33,170 bases of DNA from Cellvibrionales bacterium UBA1969 (GTDB taxonomy: Bacteria; Pseudomonadota; Gammaproteobacteria; Pseudomonadales; UBA7434): contig DDDX01000064.1 in NCBI GenBank assembly GCA_002339085.1, forward strand, positions 4,332 through 37,501. Direction: 5' to 3'. Numbering within the stretch: position 1 is the stretch's first letter; the number at the start of each line of letters is the position of its first letter. A model generated the notes under the pieces. That model saw nothing but the letters and a program-made list of their open reading frames with translations, made no database searches and was not told where the DNA came from. A program made the translations under genes and the position numbers. Positions 32,828 through 33,170 of this stretch are shown here, piece by piece.

Positions 32828-33054
32828 GGTGAATACTATTCCAAAAAAGACCTGAAAAAGATAAACAGCCGTGCATAGTGCCATAACTGGCCACTTTTGA
32901 ATACGCTGTGAGCAAGATATTCGTTCTTTTAGCCCGTAACTGTCGATACAGGCCAAGAAACTTCCATCAGCACTTGACGAGGCTAGCACAGGCCATTAAT
33001 ATGCCGGCCTAGCTTGTTTTAAGGCATCAGATAAGCAGTTGAAAACGCTTTGAT

Positions 33055-33082
33055 TTGTCACGCAAAACCAGCCATATATAAC
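33055..33082 (+). promoter_or_regulatory. Probable promoter of tRNA-Asn
   Basis: TTGTCA (33055-33060) and TATAAC (33077-33082) are spaced by 16 bp, and transcription would start about 6 bases before the tRNA at 33095. Both boxes are near the sigma-70 consensus. Confidence 0.55.
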
Positions 33083-33094
33083 CAATTACACTAT

Positions 33095-33170
33095 TCCGCC
33101 TTAGCTCAGTTGGTAGAGCAAATGACTGTTAATCATTGGGTCGCTGGTTCGAGCCCAGCAGGCGGAGCCA
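33095..33170 (+). tRNA. tRNA-Asn, anticodon GTT
   Basis: A complete 76-base tRNA ending at the window edge. The acceptor stem pairs TCCGCCT with AGGCGGA and the D arm is GCTCAGTTGGTAGAGC. The anticodon loop CTGTTAA gives GTT, and the T arm contains GGTTCGAGCCC. The discriminator is G and CCA is encoded. It reads asparagine codons and would be a GatCAB substrate if the host charges it through Asp-tRNA(Asn). Confidence 0.96.

Noticed and set aside
32850..32951. LexA (SOS) box upstream of uvrB
   Set aside because: CTG-N11-CAG and the short palindrome CTGTCGATACAG (32940-32951) occur, but neither has the CTG-N10-CAG spacing of a LexA site.
32828..32989. 54-residue N-terminal extension of UvrB
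   Set aside because: The family start is the MSAEF methionine at 32827, which gives a length matching E. coli UvrB; the extension looks like translated promoter region.

Overview
The window reads as a chromosomal segment of a marine-type gammaproteobacterium. The core genes (zapE, zapG, degS, yhdP, mreBCD, uvrB) are gammaproteobacterial. The divergent mreBCD/gatCAB arrangement and a PA4642-like gene point to the Pseudomonas/Cellvibrionales side. An AlkB alkane hydroxylase, a DUF3604 protein and an F420-type reductase homologue suggest a marine hydrocarbon or lipid degrader. This assignment is inference from gene content; I could not run a search.

Layout. (1) 1-1147: end of a minus-strand lipid-type operon, with a crotonase-fold protein that looks like an enoyl-CoA isomerase and a short-chain dehydrogenase cut by the window edge. 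(2) 1299-5863: cell-envelope and housekeeping block, zapE divergent from zapG-degS-yaiI-yfcH. (3) 5901-13163: minus-strand mreB-mreC-mreD, a decayed maf pseudogene, then yhdP. The rng gene usually found with maf is absent. (4) 13614-17280: gatC-gatA-gatB and a PA4642-like small gene. (5) 17472-28425: accessory metabolism. It holds an SDR, a Ddn-like reductase, a small membrane protein, an exported flavoprotein with a partner cytochrome c, an AraC-type regulator divergent from alkB, a DUF3604 protein, a GH10 xylanase lipoprotein and a PF04307 membrane protein. (6) 28426-30638: an A+T-rich segment carrying ugd (UDP-glucose dehydrogenase), bounded on the right by an intact tRNA-Val(GAC) and on the left by a perfect 48-bp copy of that tRNA's 3' part. 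(7) 30803-33170: uvrB and tRNA-Asn(GTT).

How the genes work together. MreBCD and YhdP serve cell shape and envelope maintenance, and DegS serves envelope stress sensing. GatCAB corrects misacylated tRNA. The FAD protein and cytochrome c look like one periplasmic dehydrogenase with its electron acceptor. The AraC regulator probably controls alkB. The ugd segment looks like a remnant of a surface-polysaccharide island inserted at tRNA-Val.

The strongest unusual observations are the maf pseudogene hidden in what appears to be an empty intergenic region, the tRNA-Val direct repeats around ugd, the crotonase with displaced catalytic glutamate, and the two-gene exported flavoprotein/cytochrome unit. 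I saw no CRISPR array, transposase, integrase, toxin-antitoxin pair or recognisable phage-defence system.
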